A DNA stretch of 64,000 bases from Fistulifera solaris (GCA_030295235.1 AP026164.1:248001-312000), one strand, 5' to 3'. Counted from the stretch's first letter, positions 38,499 to 49,950 are shown. Notes: generated by a model not told the origin, from the sequence alone. Made by a program: numbers and translations.

Positions 38499-38757
38499 TT
38501 TACCCTCGTGCGGCAAGGATGGCCAACTCATGACTGCATTTGCAGCCATTTCAGTCACAAAAAATCTAGCCTACTCTTCGCACAATACTTTGTAGTTCAC
38601 ACTCCAGCGAGATAGAAATGGGAACCGAATAGAGCGTATTAATCCATCAAAATCTTTTAAAACAAAACTATCGATGAAACCTCTATTTTGATTCAAGTAT
38701 GGGCTACAAGCAAGTGATCAAAGCAGGCTGATTTGCTCGAAAACTATGCTATCGACA

Positions 38758-38998
38758 GGAAAACGATTGAAACGGCAACAAATTCGTTTACCAATGATAG
38801 CACGAGGTGTATATTTCTATTTAGAGTGTCATTACTAACTATTAAGTTCATTTCGAAACGCAATACCTCGATGAATACCTTTGAAAAGTATCTGGATCAT
38901 ATTATTTTTAGGCTCAAAGTTTTTGGTTCAACAGTACAACGAATGGGTTTCAGTCATGATGATGAACACATCGGAAAACGATTGAAATGGCAACAAAT
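38758..38998 (+). repeat. 26-bp direct repeat, two copies 215 bp apart
   Basis: GGAAAACGATTGAAA followed by C or T and GGCAACAAAT at 38758-38783 and 38973-38998; one mismatch in 26 bases. Confidence 0.65.
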
Positions 38999-39237
38999 AG
39001 TCTAGGTGCACAAATGGGCACTCCCCTCAAGTCTTGATCTTTGATCGGTCAACGATAGAGGGTCAAAGCAAAGCGATGGGCTCAAAAATACTAGCGGTGC
39101 ACGGCATGGGACCCGAATAATGTCAACAGATGATGACTTAATTATGAGCCTAGTAGGAATTTGAGAAAAAAATACAACAAATCTTGCTGGGTGAGTTTGT
39201 CGACGCTTTAGACCGAATTTATAATTCAGTCCTATTT

Positions 39238-40348
39238 TTACTCGTGTATTCGAACACAACCCATTTGTCTCGCCTTTCCTGGTTTGACTGCCCAGTGTAT
39301 GAAATGATTCCATCCAGCAGAGCCAAATAGAGATTTGACCGTTTCTCGTTCTTCTTCGTCCGTCAAAGAATCACTGCTTTCGGAACAAGTCAAATGATCG
39401 GCAAAGCAAATTGAAGCATTCTCGCCATCGGCCCTGGCCACTTCCCGAAACAACTGAAACAGTTCCTTCGGTAGACCATCGTTCAGAAACATCATGACCC
39501 CTTCAATGACATAAATTGTATGCCAAGTCTCTCCTTGCTTTTTTATTCTGCGGAAATTCAGCTAAAATATCTCTCACTGCATCCAGATCATTCAAGTCGA
39601 CGGCACGCAATTCGGGCAATTGCACGGGTCCCTTTGTTTTCTCTCTACGTTCTTTCAATCGTTCCAACAACGCTCGTTTCCCATGAATGACCACGGGTAA
39701 ATCCAATTCCCAGGCTTCTTGCACGCGAGGATTTTGTGACAGTATACGTGTCGCTCGTACATCATAACCACCACCAATGGCGACCAAACGAATTTTGGTC
39801 GATGAGGGCAAGCGCGCGATTTCTTGTTGAATGCATCGATTCAAAAAGACGGTACGATATTCGACATTGGCATGATGCAAACGTGGATAAAGCGAAATAG
39901 GAATGAGTTTCAAAATCCACCATCGGGAATAGTTGGGCATCATGTCATACGTCCAATCATTGTCTTGGCAGATGGATTGGGGATCAACACTGGTGATTGC
40001 TTTACACCAGAGCACTTTGAGAGCATTTTTGTTTTCGACCGTCACATCATTCCAGTGCAGTAATGGTAGTAAGGCATTGTGCAGTTTCCAGGCTTTTCGA
40101 TAGAGCCATTTGGGAGCATTTGGGAGCGTCGGTCGAACTCCGAGCAAGAGCGCAACGTGCTTTCGTTGTGTCGTTATTGAAGCTGTTGTATTACTGTTAT
40201 TGTGAGAGAGCGATCCGGTAGCTACTAGGAATAGTTTCGTCGTCCAGTAATTGAAATTGGAGACTACCAGGTAATGAATGAAAAGAAAAAAGAAAAAAAG
40301 AAAAATCAAGTGAGATAACGACAGCCAAAAAATGACGATAAGTGTCAT
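39238..40348 (-). CDS. LCMT-like SAM-dependent methyltransferase, membrane-anchored
   Basis: About 369 residues with one apparent extra base in T6 39539-39544. The N-terminus has a hydrophobic segment (FWLSLSHLIFLFFFFLFIHYLVV), a probable anchor. The methyltransferase core has IRLVAIGGGYDVRATRI (SAM-binding glycine loop), WELDLPVVIHGKRALLERL (acidic residue after strand 2), ELRAVDLNDL, and across the shift YVIEGVMMFL followed by FADHL. The I-E-G-V-x-M-x-L block is typical of leucine carboxyl methyltransferase-like proteins. The usual substrate of the family is the C-terminal Leu of PP2A, but the membrane anchor argues for a different target, which I cannot name. Confidence 0.7.
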
Positions 40349-40793
40349 TTCACATCACGCGTTTCTCCTTCTCATTTTCTCACCTCTTCCTGTACCAATA
40401 GCGGTCCTCCATGATGACGCCGTCGCGAGTAAAACGGTCAAAAGCAGAAATACACGCCACAATCGTCGTCTGAAATCCATTTTTAATACATCGAAATAGA
40501 AGCAAAAGATGAATAAAACGTTAAAATAATGAACATGTTGAATATGTGACTTTCAGCGTCGATATTCCGACTACTCTGCTTGCGATAGTCAGGATTTGAA
40601 AAGAACATGACTACATTGAGTTACGACTGAGTCGTCATTTGTGACGTCACTTCGAAATTTCGAAACCTGCCTTGATCTCCATCGTCCGCATTCATTATTG
40701 TGGTTGTCGCATTTGATTCCGTTGCACCCAAGCAAGAAAATGAATGCAAATAGGTTGCATCGCAATAATAAAAGAGAATATTTTTTTCAATAA
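40349..40793. promoter_or_regulatory. Divergent promoter region
   Basis: Shared by the methyltransferase (left) and CPA2 antiporter (right). A palindrome-like TTACGACTGAGTCGTCA occurs at 40621-40637. No gene seen. Confidence 0.35.
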
Positions 40794-42130
40794 ATGATGA
40801 ATGCTACAGAATCCGACACTACTGTAGACGTCTTTACGGGCGTCGCGAGCACTTATGAGGATTTGTATGCGATGTTACTCTTTGTTTGATAATGTTCCTG
40901 TTGGGCGATGTTTTCTGCAAACGCTGTTTGAAAGTAGTGCCTCCGTTAGTCGGATACATACTAACAGGAATCCTGTTGGGTCCGGAAGGTTTTGATCTGG
41001 TGCCGGTTCCGAAAGCGTGGGTCTTGTTGGGCAATCTCGGACTGGTCTTATTGATGGTCCAAGCGGGCTTGGAAATGGATTTGGCAATATTGCAACAAGT
41101 GGGTGCTCGAGGATTCGTCATGGCGATTGTGGGTTCCATTCTGCCGATTTCCATCGGTATGTTTTTATCGAAATTTGTTCTAAGACAATCGGGAAATACT
41201 GTGATAGCCATGGGCTGCTGTTTTGGACCGACCAGTGTGGGGATTGCTTTGCAAGTACTGGGGCCATGCGCGGTATTGGAAACACCCTTGGGGCAATTGA
41301 TTGTGGCGGCAGCGATTGTTGATGATTTAATTGCGCTTCTCATGTTGAGTCAATTGGAAGCATTGACTGGAAATATTACGGTCACACAAATTGTCGTGCC
41401 GATTGTCAGTGCGTTTCTCTGGTTGTTTGTCGGTGGGGCAGTGGCGCTCTGGGTCGTTCCAGTGATTCGTAAATGGATGTGGCATCAAATACCATCCCTA
41501 CAAGACGAAAACAACAATACAGTTTTGCTCATGACACTGTTGGGACTGGTCTTTGCGTTATTGCCGGCGACTTATTATTCGCAAGCATCCTATCTACTCG
41601 GAGCGTTCTTGGCCGGTTTGAGTTTTTGTCAAGAATCCATCCAAAAAGTGTATCGTCAACAATTCCAACGCCTTCTCACATGGTTAATGAAATTCTTCTT
41701 TGCGGCGACCATTGGCTTTCAAGTGCCCTTGTCGGAATTCCAAAATGGCCGTGTGCTTCGAAATGGGTGTCTACTGTATTTGTCTCTCGTGGGGAAATTG
41801 GCGGTCGGACCCATTTTTACTCCTTGTTGGGAAGGACGACGGTGGCGAGGAAACCATCTGCGGGATTGTGCTGTAGTAGGATTCAGTATGGCGGGCGAAG
41901 CTGAATTTGCTTTCTTGGTGGCCGTGTTTGGTGTAACGGAACAATTGATTCCGCCAGACTTGTATGCCAGTGTGGTTCTGGCAATCTTATTATCAACAAT
42001 TTTGAGTCCTGTCATGCTGCGGACGCTGTTGGCCGTGTATCCCATGACACCGAAAATGGGTCAAGACAGTTCCAATGGCGAACATAAATCCATTCAATCC
42101 GAGCGAAAGGAATCAGAAGACACAGGCTAG
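40794..42130 (+). CDS. CPA2-family cation/proton antiporter
   Basis: About 445 residues with one apparent missing base at T3 40885-40887. Two adjacent Met codons start the frame, followed by a short acidic leader (NATESDTTVDVFTG). About twelve membrane segments follow the Na+/H+ exchanger fold: PLVGYILTGILLGPEGF, LGNLGLVLLMVQAGLEMDL, the TM5 region AAAIVDDLIALLML with the paired Asp of cation/proton exchange, GPTSVGIALQVLG, SYLLGAFLAGLSFC, and VGFSMAGEAEFAFLVAVFG. It should exchange H+ for K+ or Na+. No RCK/TrkA-N domain follows, so it is a short form. Membrane location (plasma, vacuole, plastid) cannot be decided. Confidence 0.85.
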
Positions 42131-42943
42131 GTGCATTTACCTAGCTTAGGGATTAAAGAGAAAGCAATCAAAACGCCTCCGGTACCTACGGGTAAGGACC
42201 ATTGGGCCACGTCTGAGCAATATTCAGTTGCTGAACGGGCACGAATTAATCAAAGTTGCTCCTTTCTCTCAAAGGACAATTATCCTTTTCTACCGTTCGA
42301 AATAAGGATAAAGTATAGTCGCAGTGTCGTGCCGATTGGCAACATTAGTGCGAGGTCTTGGACCTAGAGCATTCCATGGTCATAACGCGTGACTGGAGTT
42401 TAGTCTTGGAAAAGTTGAGAGAAGATATTGGCCCACAGCCCACAGTAAACTTCGGTTGAGAAAATTAAAAAGTGCAGACAATGTTCAAGGTACATCGTGA
42501 AGCTTGCGACTTCGACAAAGCATTTATTCTGGAATCGATCCACTTAATCGAAAATGAAAAATAGTGAGCTAGTTTTTGCATTCCTCCAGCCATACCCTGG
42601 TAAGGTTAGTTTACAAAATCATGTACTGTAAAAAAAATTAGCTGGTACATTTCTACGTGGGGATACTATTCTGGTACGACACTCAAAGCCAGCTGTGCCG
42701 GTACAAGCATGTCTGTGACGTATGCAAAGACTGTCACACTGCTGTCGTTGGTCGGTCGGTTTCTTTACTGTCGTCGCGTCGCGTCGCGTCATGCACGCAC
42801 TGTTCTACTGTGCGGCGTGCGGCGTACGACGATCGTTCGCTTTTTACTGCAGCAACGCAGCAGCAACGGCAACGTCGCGCGCAATTTGTTGCTATTGTTG
42901 TTTTATTGAATACATCTAAAAAAATAACAAATTAATACGGATC
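42131..42943. other. Intergenic region
   Basis: Between the antiporter and ATP synthase subunit d, both rightward. Has a palindrome remnant (GCGTGACTGGAGTTTAGTC near 42388) and a short GTCGC tandem (42771-42790). The open frames here are Ser/Arg/Cys-rich and unconserved. Confidence 0.35.
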
Positions 42944-43609
42944 ATGAGTAATTTGTCGGTTAGTTCCCGTCGCGCTATGCGAACTGTCGCACAACGTGCC
43001 TCGATTGACTGGTATGTAGAGATCGTAGCAGAGTGTTTGTGCCGACACCGCCTTGAACCGGATCGATCTGTTTGCTATCGCCCTCTACGCTTCATGAACT
43101 AAAATTTTTGTGTATTCTTTCACAGGTCCCGACCCGTGTGGAGTTGCAGTCCGGAAGTATCGGCTAAGTTCAACAATTTCAAATCCTGGGTCGCCATGTC
43201 CGAGTCAATGTTTGAGAAATACCAAAAGCCCCCGGCCCCGGTGGACTTTAACGCCGCCAAGAAGAATGTCCGCGACAAGCAACTCGTGGAACAACTCGAG
43301 GCATTTTACAAATCCAGCTCGCCTCCTCCGGAAGTCAGTGTTATGCCCGAAGCCGAAAAGGCGAAGAGTGAAGAAAATATTGCTTATTTGAAAGAGTTGG
43401 ATGCCTTTCACAAGGAATTCATTCCAGTGGTGGAGAAGGAGATCGAGTTCTTGCAGAACAACCGAACTACTGCGGATACTACTCTCTTTGATATGCAGGT
43501 GGCCTATCCGTTGATCCATGAAGAGGTAGAGAACGAGTTGGAAGCGCGTGAATGGTTCAAGGATACGGAGTACGAGAAGAAGGGAGGTGGAGATCACCAC
43601 CATCACTAA
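42944..43609 (+). CDS. Mitochondrial ATP synthase subunit d
   Basis: Two exons (42944-43011, 43126-43609) with a 114-bp intron that splits a Trp codon; 183 residues. The N-terminus (SSRRAMRTVAQRASIDW) fits the subunit start. The block KYQKPPAPVDFNAAKKNVRD, VEQLEAFYKS corresponds to the conserved PxxDF helix region of subunit d, and the rest is a long helical stalk segment (ENIAYLKELDAFHKEFIPVVEKEIEFLQ). Subunit d is part of the peripheral stalk of F1Fo ATP synthase. The natural C-terminus GGGDHHHH is unusual. Sequence similarity across kingdoms is modest for this subunit, hence the confidence. Confidence 0.7.
43012..43125 (+). other. Intron of the ATP synthase subunit d gene
   Basis: GTATGTAG to TTTCACAG, 114 bp. 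Confidence 0.75.
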
Positions 43610-43794
43610 AATACATATAACAGTGGTAGCAGTACTTTCCTTTTAGGTTATGATTACTAGTCTTTGTATGATACCGGCTTGGATGTGTGGAGTAAAACGT
43701 GTTGCGGCTTCATGCTTAATCAAAACTAGTGTAGAATATAACACAGCATTGTGTTTGATTATAGCATTTTACATTATGTCAGTGTGACGTTCTT

Positions 43795-45212
43795 TCACAC
43801 CAAAGTAGCCATTTCATTGAATCGTTGAAACAACTCTTCTACTACAAAACCCACAGAAAGTGATCCCAACACAGGTAACGAAGCGTTGGGGACCATCGAT
43901 GGGATCTTGTTCGCCGAGGAATCCGAAGCTTGATCTTGTTGCTGCTTCCAAACCATTGCCACTGGAATAATACCGTAGAGTAGCGGCGATCCAAACGACC
44001 CCGCTAGGTTGAGAGCTTCCGTGAATCCTGATCCGCTACTGAATGCCAAGGCAGCAGACAAAGGAACTCCCAGTGAAAGACCGGCGGCGATCATGTTGTT
44101 GCTTTCGCCATCGGATGAATTGTCTTTACGTTTACCAGGAACAAAGTTTTGATTTCTTCCGACAAGGATAGCGATGTACCAAGGGTCGATCCCGCTATAG
44201 CAAAGACGGAAAAGGCGGATAGCAAGAGCTCCGCAAGGTCTCCTTGAATGCCACCGCCCAACGATGTGTAACACCAACACAAGTACATAACGAGAGGAAT
44301 GAAGGATCCTGTAATGAGAGCGGCAGTCACTTTCGCTCGATCATAATCCAATAACTTGACAACGGTGGGAACAATGTTTTGATAAATCATGGCGATGAGA
44401 ATGACCGGTGCGGCTTCCATGGCTGCACCCATGACATTGTCGGGGCTGGTGGTTGAAGCTGTCAAGGTCTCCATCGGATCACTCACGGCCGCCATTCCGG
44501 GAATGACTATTGCAGCGAATGTGACAAACAAAAGAGTCACGCAGATGGAACTGACTTGCGAAACGTTCTTGGTAGATTGGGTGCCTACTACAACTGCCGC
44601 CAGAGTAGCCCAAAGACACGAAGCGGTCCCCGCAGGCACCCCAAAGTAATCCACTCCCAAAACACCGGCTCGGCTGATATCAAACGATTGAATCAACCCA
44701 TTGACGAAGATGGAAATAGCGGCAATGCCGTTAGCGGCTAGTGGATTCTTTAAATTCGCCTCGGCGAATTCTTGAAAGGATGCCGGAACATCTTCTGCTG
44801 ACGTTTCTCGTTGATGAATCGCCACCTGTGCCAGCAACAGACCCGAAACTAAGTTCACTATGTAAGCGGCGGCGAAGATTCCAGTAGAAGCCACGAGACC
44901 GGGTTCTGCCGTGAGTTCTGGCATAACGAGACAGCCAGCGCCTACGGTATTTCCTGTAATCAGAAAGGATGCCCCTAGAACAGGAAGCACAAAACTGTCC
45001 CAGGCATTCGATGCCGTCGTTCTTTGTGATGGGACTGTGTACGCTCTCGCATCCAAGGTGTCTTCTTTGTAAGGGAATTGAGAAGAAGTAGTGGATGTCG
45101 TGAAAGCCGATAGCTCTTCTTTCGTTCGCACTACTTTGTTCTCTTGAATGACAAAACCTTTGGCTGTCGAAGTAAGAAAGCCTAGTCCGATAAGTGAATG
45201 CAGTCTCTTCAT
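43795..45212 (-). CDS. Aromatic amino-acid permease (TyrP/HAAAP type), plastid
   Basis: About 472 residues with one apparent missing base at T4 44147-44150. The start gives a signal peptide (LHSLIGLGFLTSTAKG) followed by FVIQENK, a plastid site with Phe at +1. The transporter domain opens with SFLITGNTVGAGCLVMPELTA, the Gly-rich TM1 loop of the tryptophan/tyrosine permease family, and continues through about eleven membrane segments (GIFAAAYIVNLVSGLLLAQV, VILIAMIYQNIVPTVVKLL, ALITGSFIPLVMYLCWCY, AFSVFAIAGSTLGTSLSL). After the break the last segments follow (AGLSLGVPLSAALAF, GSPLLYGIIPVAMVW). It likely moves Trp or Tyr across the plastid envelope with H+ coupling; substrate and membrane are inferred. 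Confidence 0.8.
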
Positions 45213-46044
45213 CTGTAGAATATGAAGCTTATTATCGTAATAATAATAATAGCAAGGTGTCGTCTTTTGAAACGTAATGTCTTTAATGTGCCAAAGGCGT
45301 CGAAGTTTGGCAACTGGCTTTTGAGCCTTGAGCCGCAAGAATGAGAAAACGGAACACCACGTTGGCCTTTTTTCCAAAAGCGAAAAACGAAAACAGAAAA
45401 CAGAACTTCGTCGGGTGAAATTCGGGTCGACAGCAGAACATCGTTGGCATATCGCCGTATGTAATATGTACCGGTACGAAAGCGAGTGAATAGTGTGTAT
45501 CAAGTACCCGGTACCGGATGCCGGAAGTTCGAATGTATTTAGATTTCCTGTAGCTCTCGTAGGAAATTTATGAATACTGGCGATCTCATCACGCATCCAT
45601 TCATTCATTCATTCATTCATCTGCTTTGCACCAATATCATCGCAACAATCTCCAACATGGAAATGGTGCGTACCACTTAGTGATATGATCGACACCAAAT
45701 AAGTGATATCTACACGCTAAAAGCATGCATGTTGCTGCGCTCCGAATGTCTCTACTTTGTAGAGAGGAAGATCTCACGTAGCCTCTCGTAGGGAATATTA
45801 TTGACAAAGGTAAACCCGGATATTACGTGGCGTCCTTCTGTACGTAGATAAGGTTACCGGTTATCTGGGGAACGACATCTTCATCCTCATCATCGGCAAG
45901 CGATCGGCGCAGAACCACTCAAATACTTTCTATGAAGCCCAAAACTGCGTTGGTTAGTTGTCAGGGCAAGGTTTGGAAATCTCTTATATATTCCCATCTA
46001 TCGTTGCATTTTTATAGTTTGTATCATAAGTACATTATCTCAAC
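45213..46044. promoter_or_regulatory. Divergent promoter region with ATTC microsatellite
   Basis: Shared by the permease (left) and the SAP-domain gene (right). Contains an ATTC repeat and several GTACCGG motifs (near 45470-45510). Confidence 0.4.
45597..45620 (+). repeat. ATTC tetranucleotide microsatellite
   Basis: About six CATT/ATTC units in tandem. Confidence 0.8.
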
Positions 46045-47577
46045 ATGCGACTCCAACAAGGAGTAACCATCTTTTTGGGGGTGTTCTTTGTGCCGCAATC
46101 AGATGCCTTCACTTTGGTCAAAATCAAGGCGGCTCAACACCCGCCGAAGGCAGTGTCACACATTCTGGTCGTTTCGTCTTCCAAAGATACCGATGATTAT
46201 GATGATTGGTATGCCGATTTTGATCCATCCGATTTTGAGACACCTGTTGCTAGCAATGACAGTCATCGTCGTCCTCGTCGACCGCATGGCTACGTACGAG
46301 ACACGAGCGAGGACAATTCGAATGTCAATTTAGATGCCGTGAACGCACTCTTGCAAGAAAGAGCGGATGCACGGTCACAACGAAATTTCGACGTTGCGGA
46401 TAAATTGAAAGAACAGCTATTGCGAGAGCATGGTGTGAGAGTATTGGACAGGGAATCGATTTGGAGGTCGGGATGTAGTGAGAGTGGTAGTGGTTCGAAG
46501 TTTGGTCGACAAAGAGAGTCTCGTGGTAAAGATCCCATGACGCGTCGACCTGACTCACGTCGTAGCACACTTGGACGTGATTTTGGACCGAAAGGTCATG
46601 ACTATCGACGCGTGGGGACAACCGTGGAAAATGAAAATGAAATTGATGCCGCGCTCGCGGAACGACTGCAGTGCAAACTAAATAGAAATTTCCGTCGCGC
46701 GGACGAGATTCAATTCGACTTGATGACCCGAAATGTTTTCATTAATGACGGTACAAAAGAGTGGAGAGGGGATGGTAAGGCTTTCGACACAACAACCGAT
46801 ACACCCAATAGAAACGGTGCAAAGGAACGGAGAGGTGACTTTAGGGCTTTCGAAACAAGGGCCGACGAACCCAGTAGGAACGGGCGTGCAGCGCAGCCGT
46901 ATGCGCCATCTCCCCCTAGGACATATTCCCAATCACCTCACAGTGAATATTCCGAAGATTTGCCACGCATTGAAGAGTTGGTAGCCCAACGAGCAGAAGC
47001 CAAAGCAATTAGTGACTTTCGCACTGCAGATGCTATACGCGAAGAACTGCGCTCGGTTCACAATGTTATCATTAACGATCGATTGTTGCTATGGTCTGTG
47101 GGCGGAAATTTTGACGCACCTAGAGAGTGGCACCAGTCAACCAATTCATATGAAATATCCGACCATGATGCTAGCGAAGTTAAAAAGATGCTGGAAGAAC
47201 GCACCGAAGCCCGATTGGTCAGAAACTTTAAGGAAGCTGACGAGATTCGTGAGAACCTGCGAACTAAGTTTAACGTTCTCATAAGTGATCGGACAAGTGA
47301 GTGGTGGGTGGAATGGCCTCTTTCGGATGAATCTAGTAGTAGAGCTTCTGGAAATGATGAGTACAATTTGGACGTCAATGATGTATTAGCTTTCGATGGG
47401 TCAATGGTCGCTAACGAGTATGAATCAGAGATTTCCGAGTCTTCTGGTAACACCGCCGAGGCAAGTGAGTTAGAACGGCTCACCGTCGCTACACTGAGGG
47501 AGAGGTTGCGTGAAGCTGGCCTTCCCGTCAGTGGAAAGAAGTCCGAGCTGATTGCTAGATTAACGTCGTCTACTTAG
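46045..47577 (+). CDS. Protein with repeated CysRS-tail-like modules and a C-terminal SAP domain, plastid-type signal
   Basis: 510 residues, single exon. A signal peptide (VTIFLGVFFVPQSDA) leads to FTLVKIK, a diatom plastid site. Four modules follow the pattern (L)xxRxxAR/KxxRxFxxADxIxxxL...V.I.D....W: about residues 99-142 (RADARSQRNFDVADKLKEQL), 197-235 (LQCKLNRNFRRADEIQFDL), 313-351 (RAEAKAISDFRTADAIREEL) and 376-415 (RTEARLVRNFKEADEIRENL). This matches the C-terminal extension of cysteinyl-tRNA synthetases, which helps bind tRNA. The last 40 residues (LTVATLRERLREAGLPVSGKKSELIARL) form a SAP domain, a DNA/RNA-binding helix pair. No synthetase catalytic domain is present. A role in plastid nucleic-acid or tRNA handling is inferred. 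Confidence 0.7.
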   Translation: MRLQQGVTIFLGVFFVPQSDAFTLVKIKAAQHPPKAVSHILVVSSSKDTDDYDDWYADFDPSDFETPVASNDSHRRPRRPHGYVRDTSEDNSNVNLDAVNALLQERADARSQRNFDVADKLKEQLLREHGVRVLDRESIWRSGCSESGSGSKFGRQRESRGKDPMTRRPDSRRSTLGRDFGPKGHDYRRVGTTVENENEIDAALAERLQCKLNRNFRRADEIQFDLMTRNVFINDGTKEWRGDGKAFDTTTDTPNRNGAKERRGDFRAFETRADEPSRNGRAAQPYAPSPPRTYSQSPHSEYSEDLPRIEELVAQRAEAKAISDFRTADAIREELRSVHNVIINDRLLLWSVGGNFDAPREWHQSTNSYEISDHDASEVKKMLEERTEARLVRNFKEADEIRENLRTKFNVLISDRTSEWWVEWPLSDESSSRASGNDEYNLDVNDVLAFDGSMVANEYESEISESSGNTAEASELERLTVATLRERLREAGLPVSGKKSELIARLTSST

Positions 47578-47851
47578 AGGAATCATAATTAGTCTACTAA
47601 AAGACTAGTTCTTAATTCGTCTGCTAAAAGACTAGTGTTAGCCGCCAAGCTCAATGAACTCTAACAATGGTCGTCTTGATACCAAAGAGCTTTTTCCCGT
47701 CATTGGAGAAAATCTAAGCTGGCTGCTTGTGATGCATTGTGCATTGATACATAGCGTGGGTAGGTCAAGATGAATGGTTGTATACTCAAAATACCTGGAA
47801 CTGTCTTTCTATTAATAATTTAGAATGTATGTATGTCTTGCAAGAAACTTC

Positions 47852-49950
47852 TCAAAAGCACTCGGAGCAGCAAGAACAGGAAATCGCCGAGCAATCAGTT
47901 GCAAAAAGTTGTAAATACGTCGGATTGGTCTCTCTTCGCGTGCTCAACACTTTGCAAATATCCTCGAAAGATCCAGCAAATTGATTGCCATGCGATGAGA
48001 AAAGAACTGACAATAAATGAAATCGTGAGACCCCAAATTTTGTGCGACATCATAGGACATTCAAGCGAAGTACTCACTGAGGTTCTCGAGCCGAGACAAC
48101 GCAACAACTGGTAAAGGCTCGGTGAAGTTGTTGTTTTCCACTTGCAACACCATCAATTCGGTCAAATTTGCGATATCAGATGAGAGCCCTCCGACGAACG
48201 TATTGTTGTTAAGATCAAGTGCTCTGAGTGCGGCAATCGAATACAAACTTCCCGGTAGCACTCCACTCATTTTGTTATCGTCTAGTTCAAGGATTTGAAG
48301 CTGCTTGAGACTTCCGATGCTTGAAGAGATAGTACCATTTATGTGGTTATGATCGAGAGAGAGCTGGACCAACGAAGAGAGCGCATAAATCTCTGATGGC
48401 AAGGGTCCATTGAGTCCATTGTCTTTCATCACAAGCTTTGTCACTTGTTTCGCCGTGTCGCACGAAACACCGTACCAATCGCAGTGATGTTCATCGCTTA
48501 GCCATCGCTTCTCGCAACTCAGATCACCCGTCGAGCAAGACGCCCAAGCATCTCCTTGTGTGGCAAAGTAAAGAAGAACCAGCACGTATCGTTCGACGGT
48601 GTCACGACCATTCTCTGGACATGCGATGTAGCCATCCTCCTGATCCAACCACATTCTGGCCCACCATTCAGGTGAGCCCGGGGTCAGGCCTACGACTGGA
48701 TTGGATACATTGGAGAACAGCATCACCAATTCAGTCGAACGAAGCTCTGCTTCAATACCACACTTCTCCACAATAATCCCACTACGTCCAGGGAAAGTTG
48801 GCACCTGCGTGGTAGAAGGACCATTTGTGATTGACGGCTCCAAAGAAAGTGAGGGAATATCGGACGGAAAGTCGGATGAGAGAGAGTCGACAGTCGGTTG
48901 TGCCTCGTCTGGCTGTAAGACTACGCTTGAACTCGGCGAGACGGAAGGAATTACTCCGATGGCAGTCGGCGTGGACGGTACAACCTCGGACGTGGGCAGA
49001 GCTGCTCCAGTTGGCGCTACTACTGGCATGGAACTGGCTTGGGGCAAAATGTTCGTAGGTGCCGCCTCGCCCGATGGTGTCGCTACGGGCGATCCATTCG
49101 GGTTGGGTGCAATGGGCGACCCTTGCACCGGTGTTAGAGTAACCGAGGGCGATACTACCGTCGGAATGGATGGAGGTGATTCTTCAGTCGGCACCGATCC
49201 TGGCGATCCCACTATGGGGGCTGGAATGGGCGCCTCGGCCGTAGGAGAGGAGACTGGTGACGTCTCTCCGGTCGGTGTTACGACCGAATTATCTGTAGGT
49301 GAAGAAGCTGGCAACCCACCTTCAGAAGGAATCGATACGGGAGACACTCCGGGAGTTGCAACAGGAAATCCAACTGTTGGAGACACAGGGGATCCTTCTG
49401 TAGGCATGGAGACGGGAGATCCTTCTGTAGGTAATGAGACAGGCGATCCTTCTGTAGGCATGGAGACAGGAGATCCTTCTCCAGTTGGCGTCACTATAGG
49501 TGACCCTTCTGTAGGAGACGAGACAGGAGATTCCTCTCCAGTCGGTGTAGTTCCCGACGCGACGTTTGTGGGCGATGACACTGGCGTTTCTTCTCCAGTG
49601 GGTGTTACCACGGATCCTTCCGTGGGCGCCGAAACCGGTAAACCTTCACTAATCGGTGGAAGGACAGGAGAGGCAACTGGTGGAGTCACAACACTTCCCG
49701 ATGGAGAAGGAGGTACTATAGGCTGAACGGGAAAAGACATTGACATTGACTGCATTTCCAGGTTGCTTTCATCGTAATCTCTCATCAGAGTATCCAAAAA
49801 TACCTCAACTTGGTGTTTATCAGTGAATCTGTTCTCAGTCATTGCTCTTCGATTGGTGAATTTAATCTCATAGGATTGATTGCGCATGCGCTTCAAAGCA
49901 GCATCTGCTCCTCCCAAGGTGAACAGCAAGAAGAAAGCTGTCCGAAACAT
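47852..49950 (-). CDS. Secreted LRR protein with long Pro/Ser/Thr-rich repeat stalk
   Basis: Two exons (49950-48078, 48006-47852) with a 71-bp intron; 675 residues. Signal peptide TAFFLLFTLGGADA. Residues about 75-370 are a low-complexity stalk of repeats such as PVSSPTEGSPV and TPTGEESPVS, a likely site of O-glycosylation. Then an N-terminal LRR cap (YFATQGDAWASC, HHCDWYGVSCD) and at least four plant-type LRRs (LSSLVQLSLDHNHINGTIS, LKQLQILELDDNKMSGVLP, IAALRALDLNNNTFVGGL). Exon 2 supplies FSSHGNQFAGSFEDIC and the Cys-rich end ATDCSAISCSCCSECF, a common diatom LRR ending. No TM segment follows, so it is probably secreted or wall-bound. Recognition or cell-surface role is inferred. Confidence 0.8.
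48007..48077 (-). other. Intron of the LRR gene
   Basis: Donor GTGAGTAC and acceptor TATTGTCAG on the minus strand, 71 bp. Without splicing the protein would end EYFA, losing the last repeat and Cys-rich tail. Confidence 0.7.

Larger units (their letters stand above)
38428..39237. other. Intergenic region upstream of the copper transporter
   Basis: Contains the GTAC palindrome, a palindrome remnant TCATGACTGCATTTGCAG near 38528, and a 26-bp direct repeat. No gene seen. Confidence 0.4.

Noticed and set aside
42657-42935. Three overlapping Cys/Ser/Arg-rich open frames
   Set aside because: They arise from a GC-rich repetitive stretch with GTCGC units; no frame is favoured.
48701-49726. A 341-residue open frame on the plus strand opposite the LRR stalk
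   Set aside because: It is the mirror of the repetitive Pro/Ser/Thr stalk; its Gly/Asp/Val repeats follow from the other strand and it lacks conserved domains.
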